Below are positions 44,354-55,150 of a stretch of DNA of 64,000 nt, one piece after another. Source of the stretch: Bradyrhizobium yuanmingense. Lineage in GTDB: Bacteria > Pseudomonadota > Alphaproteobacteria > Rhizobiales > Xanthobacteraceae. Numbering within the stretch: position 1 is the first letter of the stretch; every line of letters begins with the position of its first letter. The notes beneath the pieces are model-generated. The model had not been told where the DNA came from and ran no database searches. It was given only the letters and a program-made list of their open reading frames with translations. The position numbers and the translations under genes were made by a program. The DNA lies in contig NZ_JARFML010000036.1 in assembly GCF_029167105.1 (NCBI RefSeq), positions 1 to 64,000 on the forward strand. The letters are read 5' to 3'.

Positions 44354-45367
44354 ATGAAAAAAGTGGCTTTGTTGGCAACGGCGCTGGCATTGGTGACGAC
44401 GGGTTCGGCGTTCGCGGCAGATCTGCGCGTGAAGGCACTGAAGGCCCCGCCGCCCCCGGCGTTCGATCCGTGGGATATCGCTTTCGGCGGCGGCATCATG
44501 AGCGATTACGTCTTCCGCGGCATCACCCAGTCGAACCATAAGCCGGCCGTCACGGCCTATTTCGAGCCCCGCTACAACGTCACCAAGGACCTGCAGCTCT
44601 ACGTCGGTACGTCCGCCTCGAGCATCTCCTTCCCGAACCGCGCTGCGGCGGAAGTCGACTTCTACGGCGGTATCCGCCCGACCTTCGGCATGTTCGCCTT
44701 CGACTTCGGTCTCTGGGGCTACCTCTATCCGGGCGGACAATGCTTCGGCTCGCAGGGCACCTTGGCTCAGGGCAATTGTGGCGGCGACATCGATTACTCG
44801 CAGGGCGCGATCGGCCTTCCCATCAACGGTAACTTCGCCAAGAAGGACGCCAGCTTCTTCGAAGCCTACGCCAAGCTGAATGTCGTCATCAACGATCAGT
44901 GGACGGTCGGCTTCAACGAGTACTACTCGCCGAACTTCCTGAACCTCGGCGCCTGGGGCAACTACGCCTCGATCACCGCCAAGTGGACCGCCCCGAGCAC
45001 GATCTTCGGTGCCAGCGGCGTCGGCATGTACGTGTCGGGTGAGTTCGGCCGGCAGTGGTTCGGCACGTCCGACATCTTCTACGGCATCGCGGGCGATCCG
45101 GTGTATGCGAACGGCATCAAGGAGCCGAGCTACAACACCTGGAACGTCGGCGTCGGCTTCACTTACAAGGTGTTCACGCTCGATCTGCGCTATCACGACA
45201 CCGACCTGAACAAGGGCGACTGCAACGCCTTGACCAGCGATCACACCGCGAAGTTCACCGGAAGCTTTACCCCCATCAACCCGGGCGGCTTCGGCTCCAA
45301 CTGGTGCAGCGCGGCAGGCGTGGCCAAGCTCTCCTTCGATCTGACGGCGATGAGCAATCTGAAGTAA
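44354..45367 (+). CDS. TorF-family putative porin
   Basis: 337 aa from the ATG at 44354; an ATG at 44342 is possible. Signal peptide (MKKVALLATALALVTTGSAFA) and a short proline-rich N-terminus lead into a beta-barrel beginning FGGGIMSDYVFRGITQSNHK, the hallmark of the TorF family. Repeated aromatic strands and a C-terminal SFDLTAMSNLK fit an outer-membrane barrel. The gene has its own leader and terminator and is probably highly expressed. Confidence 0.87.
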   Translation: MKKVALLATALALVTTGSAFAADLRVKALKAPPPPAFDPWDIAFGGGIMSDYVFRGITQSNHKPAVTAYFEPRYNVTKDLQLYVGTSASSISFPNRAAAEVDFYGGIRPTFGMFAFDFGLWGYLYPGGQCFGSQGTLAQGNCGGDIDYSQGAIGLPINGNFAKKDASFFEAYAKLNVVINDQWTVGFNEYYSPNFLNLGAWGNYASITAKWTAPSTIFGASGVGMYVSGEFGRQWFGTSDIFYGIAGDPVYANGIKEPSYNTWNVGVGFTYKVFTLDLRYHDTDLNKGDCNALTSDHTAKFTGSFTPINPGGFGSNWCSAAGVAKLSFDLTAMSNLK

Positions 45368-45390
45368 GCTTCTTCCCGAACGACTTCGCG

Positions 45391-45420
45391 AGGGCGGCAG
45401 GGCAACCTGCCGCCCTTTTG
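45391..45420 (+). terminator. Rho-independent terminator
   Basis: AGGGCGGCAGG, a GCAA loop and CCTGCCGCCC followed by TTTT, starting 23 bp after the porin stop codon. Confidence 0.9.
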
Positions 45421-45538
45421 CTTTTGTGGCCGGAGGTGAGGCAGGGACGGCCTTGGGAGCGGGCTGGCCGAGCCACTACAAAGCTGCGTCTTGCGGCTCC
45501 AAATGCGGGCCGGGAGAGCGGCGCCGCCGCCCACACTC

Positions 45539-45661
45539 CGTCATTGCGATCCAACGGGTCCGCACGAAGCGCGGCTCGATGACAGGCTCCGCGAAGCAAT
45601 CCAGAGTCTTTCTGCCGAGGCAGTCTGGATTGCTTCGTCGCAAGAGCTCCTCGCAATGACG
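45539..45661. repeat. Palindromic repeat, relative of 31998-32079
   Basis: Inner arms 45593-45605 and 45624-45636 (GAAGCAATCCAGA and its complement) and outer CGTCATTGCGA/TCGCAATGACG tips match the element at 31998-32079. It ends next to the stop of the ABC transporter gene. Confidence 0.75.
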
Positions 45662-45669
45662 AATGCGCC

Positions 45670-47421
45670 TCAGCGCGCGGCGCTCGGCTCCGCCGCAGTC
45701 CGCTCGCCGCCGACGACGTGGATCGCACCGTCCTTCACCAACGCCACCTTGCGAGTGTGGAAGGCATCGAGCGTCGAGCGGTGCCCGATCGAGACGATGG
45801 TGGCCTGCGGCAGTCTCTCCGCCAGCAGCCGGTAGAGCCGGGCTTCCGACGGCTCGTCGAGCGAGGCGGTGGCTTCGTCCAGGAACAGATAGTCCGGCGC
45901 ATGCAGCAGCGCGCGCGCAAGCCCGAGACGCTGCTGCTCGCCGAGCGAGAGCATTCTGTTCCAGTGGCCGTCCTCGTCCAGCCGCTCGGCGAGATCGGGC
46001 AGCCCGACCGCGATCAGGGCCTCGCGGACCTGCGCGGCGTCGAACGCGCCCGGCGCTGCCGGATAGACCACGGCATCGCGCAACACGCCGACCGAGAAAT
46101 AGGGCCGCTGCGGCAGCATCATCAGCTTTGCCTTTTCCGGGACCACAACCGTGCCGGTGCCGAACGGCCAGATGCCGGCGATGGCCCGGAACAGCGTGGA
46201 CTTGCCGGAGCCGGACGGTCCGGTCACCAGCACGCGCTCGGAAGGCTGAATGGTGAAGGCCTTGGCGGCCACCAGCGGCGTGCCGTTGGGCAGGTTCACG
46301 CAGAGCTGCTCGAGGTCGATATGGCGGCCGGCGACCTCCAGCGCGATGGCAGGCTCATGTGCCGGCAGATTGACCGCCGAGGCGACCGACATCTCGAAGC
46401 CGTCGAGACGGGCAACCACCGCACGCCATTCGGCCAGGGAACGGTAGGCGGTCACGAAGAAGGACAAGGCCTTCTGCACGCTGCCGAAGGCGGACCCGGT
46501 CTGCACCATCCCTCCAAGTTGAATCTTACCGGCAAAGTAGGCAGGCGCGGTGAGGATGAAGGGGAAGATCACGGCGGCTTGGGAATAGCTCGCCGTGAAG
46601 GCGGTCAGACGCTTGGTCCGGCTCATGATCGCGTACCAATTGCCGACGACAAATCCGTAGCGGAGCAGGAGCCGTTCGCGTTCGGCGCCTTCGCCCTTGA
46701 GCAGCGCGATCTGTTCGGAGTTCTCGCGCACACGGACGAGGTTGAAGCGGAAGTCGGCCTCGTAGCGCTGCTGCTCGAAATTGAGATTGACCAGCGGCGA
46801 ACCGATCCAGTGCGTGAGCGCGGTGCCGAAGATCGCGTAGACGAGCGCCGCCCACACCAAATAGCCGGGGATGGGAAAGTCGATGCCGGAGATATGCAGC
46901 GGTGCCGCGTTCGACAGCCCCCACAGAATGACCACGAACGAGAGCAGCGTGACGATCGAGGAGAGCAGCCCGATGCCGATATTGAGCGTCTGCTCGACGA
47001 AACTGCGGACGTCGTCGGTGATGCGTTGGTCCGGATTGTCGGCCGCATCGCCCTTGAGCTGCATCCGATAGTGGGTCGCGCTATTCAGCCATTCGGCCAG
47101 ATAGTGACGCGTCAGCCATTGCCGCCAGCGAATCTGGAGCCACTGATTGAGATAGAGCTGGTAGACGGAAAGCGCGACGCTGGCGCTCGCGAGCAGTGTA
47201 AAGACGCCCAGTTCCCAGACGAAGCCGTTCCAGTCGCGCTCCTGGAGATAGTTGTAGAAGCGGCTGTACCACTGGTTCACGAGCACATCGATGGCGACCA
47301 GCATCAGTTCGATCACGATCACCGCGGCGAGCAGGCCGCGGCCGGCCCATTTATCCTCTGACCGGAAATAAGGGATGGCGATTCGCCAGACGATCGCGAG
47401 CGTGGCGCGGATGTTGTTCAC
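45670..47421 (-). CDS. SbmA/BacA-like ABC transporter, fused permease-ATPase
   Basis: 583 aa. The N-terminal membrane domain, with about five to six helices, resembles SbmA/BacA and YddA: FRSEDKWAGRGLLAAVIVIE and NQWYSRFYNYLQERDWNGF. The C-terminal ATPase has Walker A GPSGSGKST, signature LSLGEQQR and Walker B YLFLDEAT. This class handles peptides, very long-chain fatty acids or B12 depending on the member; the substrate here is open. In rhizobia the related BacA is needed for symbiosis, but this protein is a fused-ATPase form. Confidence 0.9.
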   Translation of the reverse strand: MNNIRATLAIVWRIAIPYFRSEDKWAGRGLLAAVIVIELMLVAIDVLVNQWYSRFYNYLQERDWNGFVWELGVFTLLASASVALSVYQLYLNQWLQIRWRQWLTRHYLAEWLNSATHYRMQLKGDAADNPDQRITDDVRSFVEQTLNIGIGLLSSIVTLLSFVVILWGLSNAAPLHISGIDFPIPGYLVWAALVYAIFGTALTHWIGSPLVNLNFEQQRYEADFRFNLVRVRENSEQIALLKGEGAERERLLLRYGFVVGNWYAIMSRTKRLTAFTASYSQAAVIFPFILTAPAYFAGKIQLGGMVQTGSAFGSVQKALSFFVTAYRSLAEWRAVVARLDGFEMSVASAVNLPAHEPAIALEVAGRHIDLEQLCVNLPNGTPLVAAKAFTIQPSERVLVTGPSGSGKSTLFRAIAGIWPFGTGTVVVPEKAKLMMLPQRPYFSVGVLRDAVVYPAAPGAFDAAQVREALIAVGLPDLAERLDEDGHWNRMLSLGEQQRLGLARALLHAPDYLFLDEATASLDEPSEARLYRLLAERLPQATIVSIGHRSTLDAFHTRKVALVKDGAIHVVGGERTAAEPSAAR

Positions 47422-47808
47422 AGAGCTGGATCTCCTCAGGGGATGTGCATGATGCCCAGAGCCAAATAGCTGAGGCGATGGCGGAAATGGGCGCGCTTAG
47501 ACGAAAGTCGCAAGTTCTGCAATTTGCGTTGGATTGTCGCAGCCAGCAACCCTAGCATGGTGCCCGCCGGTGCGGGGCAGGGTGCTCCGGGATTTCGCGA
47601 CCTTGTGAGCGGCCGGGAACCGCCGCATGCGCGAGAATTTCGCGCCGCGGCTGCAACTGGCTGCCGATCGCTTTCTCGTTCGGCGTGGTCTTCGAAGGCG
47701 CCCCGGGCTTCGCCATGCCGGTGCGCCTGCATCGACCATGCGCGAACCTTCTCAACGCCCCCGCCGTCTCATAGAAGGTGCGGCAAGTCAGGTCGGTCGA
47801 GAGGTCTC
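47422..47808. other. Intergenic, no gene recognised
   Basis: About 390 bp between divergent genes. Open frames here have no good start and no motif. It holds the promoters of the ABC transporter and of the META-domain protein; neither was pinpointed. Confidence 0.4.
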
Positions 47809-48207
47809 ATGGTTTCGTTCCAGCGATTGGTGTGTGTGGCGGTTGCAATGGTCGCGATGTCCACACTCGCGCGTGCCCAGGAGGGGTTTCCGTTCGGCAC
47901 CGAGATGACGCTGGAGGCGTTGCCGCAGGCAGGCTCGAAGCGGATTCCCAACATCGAGATCGGCGACAATGGCGAGGTCGTGCTGGAGCTCTGGTGCAAG
48001 GGCGGCAAGGGCCAGTTCTCGGTCGCCGGCAACACCGTGATCTTCGTGCTAGGCCAGATCCAGAACCGCAACTGTCCGCCGGCGAGAGCGCAGGCCGACG
48101 ACGAGCTCGTCGCAGCCCTCGGCAGCGTCGAGACCTGGAAGCGCCAGGGCGACGTGCTGACGCTGATCGGCCCGAAGCCGCTGCGCTTCAGGACGACGGG
48201 GAATTAA
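47809..48207 (+). CDS. Exported META/HslJ-like domain protein
   Basis: 132 aa from the ATG at 47809. Signal peptide (FQRLVCVAVAMVAMSTLARA), then a small beta-rich domain with two cysteines (LWCKGG and NRNCPP) and the closing WKRQGDVLTLIGPKPLRF, which resembles a META (HslJ-type) domain. Periplasmic. The role is unknown; such domains are linked to stress or antibiotic tolerance in other bacteria. Confidence 0.65.
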   Translation: MVSFQRLVCVAVAMVAMSTLARAQEGFPFGTEMTLEALPQAGSKRIPNIEIGDNGEVVLELWCKGGKGQFSVAGNTVIFVLGQIQNRNCPPARAQADDELVAALGSVETWKRQGDVLTLIGPKPLRFRTTGN

Positions 48208-48226
48208 AAATCGCAAGCAGCGCTCG

Positions 48227-48352
48227 CATGTCCCGGACGCGGTGCGGCACGACGTGACGCTCTGCAGAGCCGAGACCCAGACTCTTTCTGCAATCGCGTG
48301 GGTGGCCTCTGGGCCCCGGCTCGCAGCGCTTCGCGCTACGTCCGGGGCACGT
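48227..48352. repeat. Dispersed intergenic repeat
   Basis: Starts near ATGTCCCGGACGCGGTG and ends GCGCTACGTCCGGGGCACG, with inverted GTCCCGGAC/GTCCGGGGC ends. Similar to repeat elements common between Bradyrhizobium genes. It immediately precedes the stop of the next gene. Confidence 0.6.
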
Positions 48353-48356
48353 AAGG

Positions 48357-49562
48357 TCACTTCCACACCGACTTGTCGGCGTCCCAGCGCTGGCCCTTCA
48401 GCTCCTTGACGAGCGCCTCGATCGAGCCGTTGTCGTCGGGCAGATCGCCTTCTTCGTCGAGGCTCGCATCGTCGGACAGATTGAGCCTGGCCCCGCTGCC
48501 CTCGTCGGCCGTCGTGGTCGCCGGGCTGCCGATCCAGAGCATGAGCTTGTCGGTGGTGCCCGGCTTGTCGGGCGAGACCAGGCCTGTGACCTCGATCGTG
48601 TCGGTGAGCTCGAGCGCGGGAAAGTCCTGGTTCGGCCGCTTGAACACCAGCTTGAGCTTGCCGGTGGCCGGGTTGAAGTTTTGCGCGACCGGCTTTGCCG
48701 CGAGCGTCCTGCCCAGCACGTTCGCCACCGCCGTTGCAAGCTTGGCCTTGTTGATCCTGTCGCCCTCGCGCCAGTCGGCCGCAGGGAAGCGGATGGTGCG
48801 GTCCATCTCGGTCATGCCCGCGGTCCAGCCTGCGGCCGTGACGCCCGGCATCGCCTTGAATTTCGCCAGCAGCGCGCCGGCGCGCTCGGGATCGACCGAC
48901 ATGGTGATGGTCTGCTCGCCGGCGCGCAGCGCGTCGCAGCCGACATTGAGGCTCGCCAGCGTCACCTCGACCTCCTGGCCCTTCAGGCTCTTCAGGAAGT
49001 CGGTCGCGGCGTCGAGCTTGACCTTGACCGCGATCGCTTCCGGCGAGACGTCGGTGAAATCCTTCGGCTGCGGCGTGATGCCGTCGTCGGAGGTCTGGCT
49101 GTCCAGGAATTCCTTTTCGCTGAGATCGGAATTGTCCGGCGAGGTCACTTCGGTCACCGCCTGGCCGATCGCGATCTGGCCGCGGAATTCGAACATGTCG
49201 CCGGACTGCTTGCGCGTCAGCTTGACGCTGACCGGCGACTTCTCGCTGATGCTCTGCGTCGTTCCCGTCAGCGTCTGGCCGGCGACCTGGAGGTTGACGA
49301 CGAAGCGGTCCTTGCGGTCGGAGTTCTTCGCGATGGGGTAGCAGACGTCGAGCACCGCCGCGGTCAGCGTCTTGCCCTGGCGCGTCTCCTTCAGGATCAC
49401 GTCGGCATTGCCGTCCATCAGCCCGTCGATCGAGGTGAAATAGCGCGTCTCGGCTCCGCCCGGCGCCGTCGCCTTCGGCGACAGCTTCATCTGGGCGGAG
49501 GCCTGCGGCGGAACGGCGAGCAGGGCCAGAACGGCCATGGAGCAAACCAGAAGCGCACGCAT
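48357..49562 (-). CDS. Exported hypothetical protein
   Basis: 401 aa from the ATG at 49562, which has GAGG nine bases upstream; an ATG at 49571 is too close to it. Signal peptide (RALLVCSMAVLALLAVPPQASA). The mature protein is beta-rich and polar with one cysteine in each half (VCYPIAKNSD, VGCDALRAGE). The last ~50 residues are acidic (DDASLDEEGDLPDDNG). No recognised family. It reads like a periplasmic protein conserved in rhizobia. Confidence 0.75.
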   Translation of the reverse strand: MRALLVCSMAVLALLAVPPQASAQMKLSPKATAPGGAETRYFTSIDGLMDGNADVILKETRQGKTLTAAVLDVCYPIAKNSDRKDRFVVNLQVAGQTLTGTTQSISEKSPVSVKLTRKQSGDMFEFRGQIAIGQAVTEVTSPDNSDLSEKEFLDSQTSDDGITPQPKDFTDVSPEAIAVKVKLDAATDFLKSLKGQEVEVTLASLNVGCDALRAGEQTITMSVDPERAGALLAKFKAMPGVTAAGWTAGMTEMDRTIRFPAADWREGDRINKAKLATAVANVLGRTLAAKPVAQNFNPATGKLKLVFKRPNQDFPALELTDTIEVTGLVSPDKPGTTDKLMLWIGSPATTTADEGSGARLNLSDDASLDEEGDLPDDNGSIEALVKELKGQRWDADKSVWK

Positions 49563-49703
49563 CGATGACATCCTCGCGCAACGGCCATGATCCGGAAAGC
49601 GTGAAGCGGTCTGAGGATCATGCCCAAACAATCAGAATCGGCGCGCCACCGTAGTGGGTTTTGGCCGCTGGTTGAATCGGAAAGCGAAACGGGCAGGGTC
49701 GGC

Positions 49704-49732
49704 AAAAAAGAAGGCCGCCCGGAGGCGGCCTT
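49704..49732 (-). terminator. Rho-independent terminator of groESL
   Basis: On the minus strand, GAAGGCCGCC, a TCCG loop and GGCGGCCTTC are followed by TTTTTT. It lies 27 bp after the groEL stop. Confidence 0.88.
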
Positions 49733-49758
49733 CGCAACTCTGTCACGGAACGGAAGGC

Positions 49759-51390
<1,632 letters not shown>

Positions 51391-51452
51391 GGTCTGCAAT
51401 CCCTCGTGTTAGGTGATGTGTGTTGTCTTGTGCCGTGCGGCGGAACGATGGA

Positions 51453-51476
51453 TGCCCGGATCCCTGGATCCGGGCA
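51453..51476. repeat. Palindrome between groES and groEL
   Basis: TGCCCGGATC, a CCTG loop and GATCCGGGCA form a perfect 10-bp hairpin. The flanks (GATGGATGCCCG and CGGGCATGAC) match the palindromic repeat at 36936-37015, so it is a short member of that family inside the operon. It may separate or stabilise the groEL part of the mRNA. Confidence 0.75.
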
Positions 51477-51507
51477 TGACATTCAGCGGCCGTTCAGGCG
51501 AATGGCC

Positions 51508-51804
51508 TTAGGCCAGCACGCCCATGATGTCCGACTCCTTCATGATCAGGAGCTCTTCGTTGTCGATCTTGACCTCGGTGCCCGACCACTTGCCGAACAG
51601 CACGCGGTCGCCGACCTTGAGGTCGATCGGGATCAGCTTGCCGGTCTCGTCGCGGCCGCCGGGGCCGACGGCGACGATTTCGCCCTGGGACGGCTTTTCC
51701 TTGGCCGTGTCCGGAATGATGATGCCGCCCTTGGTCTTTTCCTCGGCGTCGATACGTTTGACCACGACACGGTCATGCAGCGGACGAAATTTGGATTTAG
51801 CCAT
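51508..51804 (-). CDS. groES: Co-chaperonin GroES
   Basis: 98 aa, canonical GroES: FRPLHDRVVVKRIDAEEKT at the start, the mobile-loop glycine segment KTKGGIIIPDTAKEKPSQGE, and VLFGKWSGTEVKIDNEELLI. It caps the GroEL ring. First gene of the groESL operon, with the CIRCE operator and a sigma-70 type promoter upstream. Confidence 0.98.
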   Translation of the reverse strand: MAKSKFRPLHDRVVVKRIDAEEKTKGGIIIPDTAKEKPSQGEIVAVGPGGRDETGKLIPIDLKVGDRVLFGKWSGTEVKIDNEELLIMKESDIMGVLA

Positions 51805-51894
51805 GACGTTTCCCTTTGGAGGCTCGCTTCGGAAGTAGTGGGGTCGGTAGGGCGGCGCTTCCGTCCCCCTCTCGTCGAGGATCGAACGGCGCGC

Positions 51895-51921
51895 TTAGCA
51901 ATCGGGCTTTCCGAGTGCTAA
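51895..51921 (-). promoter_or_regulatory. CIRCE operator (HrcA binding site)
   Basis: TTAGCAATC, nine bases (GGGCTTTCC) and GAGTGCTAA. The right arm equals the CIRCE consensus and the left arm differs by one base. It lies just downstream of the promoter, 91 bp before groES, so HrcA should repress the operon outside heat shock. Confidence 0.93.
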
Positions 51922-51932
51922 TAGTGGGTCCG

Positions 51933-51961
51933 GAAATATGGCTTGGCCGCGATCCTGTCAA
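51933..51961 (-). promoter_or_regulatory. groESL promoter
   Basis: On the minus strand, TTGACA (51956-51961) is followed after 17 bp by TATTTC (51933-51938). The start of transcription would fall next to the CIRCE element, the classic arrangement. Confidence 0.85.
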
Positions 51962-52117
51962 GCAAAGGTGGTTAAGCGATTGTTGAGGCGGATATAGGAT
52001 GGTGGCATTGGAAACTCGCTCGGGGCGTCGGCGTAGAGAACGACGTCATTGCTCCGGCAGCGGTTTTGCGCTTGGCTGCGGGAGGGGTGCGGCCATGGTC
52101 TTGTTCGGGGGAATGCC

Positions 52118-52639
52118 ATGATCAGTTCGGCTCACGCGCGCTCGGTTGCCAATCTGGCGGCCGCCTCTTGTCTGGCGCTGCTGCTGGGCGCCTGCGGCGG
52201 CGGCTTCAACCTGCCGTCCCTCACGTCGTCCCCGCCGCCGCCCGAAGCCGAACCTGGCGTCGCTCCGGAAATGCCCGCCACCATCCGCGGCGACGAGATC
52301 GTCGGCCGCTGGGGCCTCGCCTCGTTCCAGAACCCGGCCGACCGCGCCCGCACCGAGAAGATGGCGCGCGAGCAATGCAGGAACCCCTACGTGATCACCG
52401 CCGGTTCCTCCGGCGGCGTGATCATGCATCTCGCCGACCAGGCGACGCCGCAGGAGCTGCGGCTGAAGGGCTCGCCGAGCGGCAAGAACTACATCGGACC
52501 GGCCGGCCCGACCCCCGGCGACCAGGACCGCGAGATCGTCTCCTTCGACGGTCGCGTCATGATCACCCGCTTCATCGACAAGGACGCCGCCACCCGCTAC
52601 GGCAACATGGTCTACGTGCGCTGCGCGCCGAGGGCTTAA
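52118..52639 (+). CDS. Putative lipoprotein
   Basis: 173 aa from the ATG at 52118, with GGGGGA upstream. Lipoprotein signal with lipobox LLGAC, then a proline-rich linker (TSSPPPPEAEP) and a domain starting GDEIVGRWGLASFQNPADR. The domain has beta strands and two cysteines (EQCRNPYVIT and YVRCAPRA). Membrane-anchored, function unknown. Conserved in the rhizobial order by the look of its sequence. Confidence 0.75.
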   Translation: MISSAHARSVANLAAASCLALLLGACGGGFNLPSLTSSPPPPEAEPGVAPEMPATIRGDEIVGRWGLASFQNPADRARTEKMAREQCRNPYVITAGSSGGVIMHLADQATPQELRLKGSPSGKNYIGPAGPTPGDQDREIVSFDGRVMITRFIDKDAATRYGNMVYVRCAPRA

Positions 52640-52654
52640 GGCGATCGTGCGACT

Positions 52655-52816
52655 TCCCCTCTCCCCCCTGTGGGAGAGGGTGGCTCGCCGCGAAGCGGCG
52701 AGACGGGTGAGGGGTCTCTCTCCCCACGTCTAACTCTCATTGGAATGCGCGGAGAGATACCCCTCATCCGGCGCTTCGCGCCACCTTCTCCCACAACAAG
52801 GGGAGAAGGGGCAGTC
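52655..52816. repeat. Dispersed intergenic repeat pair
   Basis: Left part with CTGTGGGAGAGGGTGGC and right part with GCCACCTTCTCCCACAAC form inverted arms around about 90 bp. It resembles the element at 35679-35803. Non-coding. Confidence 0.65.
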
Positions 52817-52837
52817 TCTTTGCTGGGGGATAGAAAT

Positions 52838-52867
52838 CAAAAAAACGCCGGCCTCAGGCCGGCGTTC
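52838..52867 (-). terminator. Rho-independent terminator
   Basis: On the minus strand, AACGCCGGCC, a TGA loop region and GGCCGGCGTT are followed by a T-run of seven. It ends the cheZ-like transcript, 26 bp after the stop. Confidence 0.9.
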
Positions 52868-52892
52868 TGCTTTGTCCGTATCCCGCGTCCGC

Positions 52893-53678
52893 TTAGTCGA
52901 ACAGCGCGTCGATGTCGTCCTGCGAGGCGTGGCCGACGTCGCCGGCGAGCTTGGGGCCGTTGAGGAGCTTCTCGTCCTCGCTGCGGTTGTCGACCTGCGC
53001 GGGCACATGGGACTTGATCGCGTCGACGCCGCCCCAGATCTCCATCATCGCGTTGATGTGCTGCTCGATGAACTTCATCGTGCCCATGACCTTGCTGATG
53101 CGCTGGCCGGTCAGGTCCTGGAAGTTGCAGGCTTCGAAGATCGAGATGACGCGTTCCTGAATGTCGTCGGCAAGGCGCTTCTGCTGATCGATCGAGTCCA
53201 CCTTGGACATCGCGCTGGCGGCCTGGTCGATCGATTCCGCGGCTTCGAGGATCTGCTGGGTCGCCTGCTCGGTGCCGCCGACCACCGCGCCGAGCTCGCC
53301 GTTGACCTTGGCCATCTCGCCGCCGTCGAAGCTCTTGCCGTGCAGCGTCGCGATCTCGCGCTTGGTGCGGTCGATGGCGTCGTGGATGAGGTCGAGCTCG
53401 ACCTTCAGCTTCTCGCACTGCTCGATCTGCGCCCGATAGGTCTCGAGCATGGTGCGCGCTTCGGCAAGCTCGTGCGCGGTCGAGGCGTCGATCGCCGCCA
53501 TGGCAGCGCTGCCGGACAGCGGGGCCGCGACGATGCCCTTCGCCATCTGGGCCCGGATCGCGCGCAGCTCGGCCATGATCTCGCTATGCATCGGGGGCGC
53601 CTCTTCAGTTACGTCTATAATGGGCATCTCGCCAGCGACGATATCTTCGACGCGAAAACGCTTGCGGTGAACAGCCAT
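52893..53678 (-). CDS. cheZ: CheZ-like protein phosphatase
   Basis: 261 aa, helical. The key motif is FEACNFQDLTGQRISKVM, with the aspartate and glutamine that attack phospho-CheY in CheZ. The C-terminus SQDDIDALFD matches the CheY-binding tail. Between lie long amphipathic helices suited to a four-helix bundle dimer. No other che genes are nearby, so it is an orphan copy. An expected N-terminal region of ~100 residues is polar. Confidence 0.85.
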   Translation of the reverse strand: MAVHRKRFRVEDIVAGEMPIIDVTEEAPPMHSEIMAELRAIRAQMAKGIVAAPLSGSAAMAAIDASTAHELAEARTMLETYRAQIEQCEKLKVELDLIHDAIDRTKREIATLHGKSFDGGEMAKVNGELGAVVGGTEQATQQILEAAESIDQAASAMSKVDSIDQQKRLADDIQERVISIFEACNFQDLTGQRISKVMGTMKFIEQHINAMMEIWGGVDAIKSHVPAQVDNRSEDEKLLNGPKLAGDVGHASQDDIDALFD

Positions 53679-53994
53679 CAGGATACTCCCCCCACCTCAC
53701 TCACGCGTCTTTGTAGACAGAAGCGATTTAACACGAAGTTCACAGCAGGAACTGCTGATCGGCCGCGCGCGACGCGGCGCAAAGAAGCGATTAACCATCG
53801 CCGCGCGGCGTTCATCGAAAATAAACGCTGATCGCCAAATTGCAGGCGCGCTCGCGACGTGGTGAATCCAAATGCGCTGTCCGTTTACCAAACAAAACGG
53901 CTTTTGCTTTTTATTGACCACGTCGAAGAGCGCGGATCAGCCACCGGCTCTCCACGACGCATGTGATCTAGACGAAACAGTACAGAGTACGTCG
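53679..53994. other. Intergenic, divergent promoter region
   Basis: About 316 bp between the cheZ-like gene and the transpeptidase gene, which are transcribed divergently. No gene is evident. AT-rich stretches near 53880-53925 (ACAAAACGGCTTTTGCTTTT) may include a promoter. Confidence 0.4.
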
Positions 53995-54825
53995 ATGTTC
54001 AAGAAAATGTCTGTCGCGCTGCTCGGCAGCGCTTGCACCTTCATGGCCGGCGCCAACGACGCCAACGCCTTCGACAACAGCGTGCCGAACGATCCGCCCG
54101 CGGTGCTGTACCAGCCGCGCGTGCCGCCGGCGCCGGTGCGCGTGGCGTCCCATTCCAACATGGGCGGCGGCTTCATCGAATTCCTGTTCGGCGACGGCCC
54201 CGGCCGCGGCCCGGCCTACGCGCCGGAGCAGCCGGTGTATCAGCAGCAGCCGGGCTATTACGACCAGCGGCGCCTGCCGCCGATGGGCGAGCCGCAGATG
54301 CAAGGTGGGTATCAACAAGGCGGATATCAGCAGGGCGCGTCTCTCCAGCAGGAGGCGGTCGATCCCCGGCAGCGTCCGTTCGATCCGAAATTCGAGAAAC
54401 AACTCGTTGACTATAGCGGCAAGGAAAGTCCCGGCACGATCGTGGTCGATACGCCGAACAAGTTCCTCTATCTCGTCGAGGGCAACGGCCGGGCATTGCG
54501 CTACGGCATCGGCGTCGGCCGTCCCGGCTTCACCTGGTCCGGCGTGAAATCGATCACCGCCAAGCGCGAATGGCCGGACTGGACGCCGCCGGCGGAAATG
54601 CTCGCGCGCCGGCCCGATCTTCCCAGACACATGGAAGGCGGCCCGGAAAATCCGCTCGGTGCCCGTGCGATGTACCTGGGATCGACGCTCTATCGCATCC
54701 ATGGCTCCAACGAGCCCTGGACCATCGGCACCAACGTCTCCTCCGGCTGCATCCGCATGCGCAACGAGGACGTCATCGACCTCTACGGCCGCGTCAACGT
54801 CGGCACCAAGGTCGTCGTGATGTGA
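53995..54825 (+). CDS. L,D-transpeptidase (YkuD domain)
   Basis: 276 aa from the ATG at 53995. Signal peptide (ALLGSACTFMAGANDANA), a proline/glutamine-rich linker with GGYQQGGYQQG repeats, then a YkuD domain from about residue 140. Catalytic motif HGSNEPWTIG followed by SSGCIRM supplies the histidine and cysteine. It crosslinks peptidoglycan through L,D-bonds or attaches proteins to it, in the periplasm. The C-terminus VGTKVVVM is normal for the family. Confidence 0.9.
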   Translation: MFKKMSVALLGSACTFMAGANDANAFDNSVPNDPPAVLYQPRVPPAPVRVASHSNMGGGFIEFLFGDGPGRGPAYAPEQPVYQQQPGYYDQRRLPPMGEPQMQGGYQQGGYQQGASLQQEAVDPRQRPFDPKFEKQLVDYSGKESPGTIVVDTPNKFLYLVEGNGRALRYGIGVGRPGFTWSGVKSITAKREWPDWTPPAEMLARRPDLPRHMEGGPENPLGARAMYLGSTLYRIHGSNEPWTIGTNVSSGCIRMRNEDVIDLYGRVNVGTKVVVM

Positions 54826-54928
54826 AGCGTCATGCGTGCGATGGAGCGATGAAATCCGCGTGCCGCGTCGGCTCGAACTGCGCGGCATCGAAGGGGGCGT
54901 TGCCGCTGCCGAACGCCAGCCTGAATGG

Positions 54929-55150
54929 TCACGTCTGCTGACTGTGCTTCGACCCAGGACGAGGGACAGCGGAGCGGCGACGACGAGTTGATGAAGCCGA
55001 ATGCGGTGCGCGAGCCGAGCGCTTCAACCACCGCACCGACAGCTCTGCCTTCCTGAGGCGCTCGTGCAGTCCCTCCAACTCGTACAGTTCGGTGATGAGA
55101 TGGGTTGTGACGTCGCTCAGGTTCGCGATGCGCTGTTGAAGTGGGCTCAT
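54929..55150 (-). CDS. Hypothetical small basic protein
   Basis: 73 aa from the ATG at 55150, preceded by GGGAG eight bases upstream. It starts with a helix (LQQRIANLSDVTTHLITELY) that could form a coiled coil and ends in a basic, disordered-looking tail (SSTRRRRSAVPRPGS). No known family. Single gene between the transpeptidase and DUF2076 genes. Confidence 0.5.
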   Translation of the reverse strand: MSPLQQRIANLSDVTTHLITELYELEGLHERLRKAELSVRWLKRSARAPHSASSTRRRRSAVPRPGSKHSQQT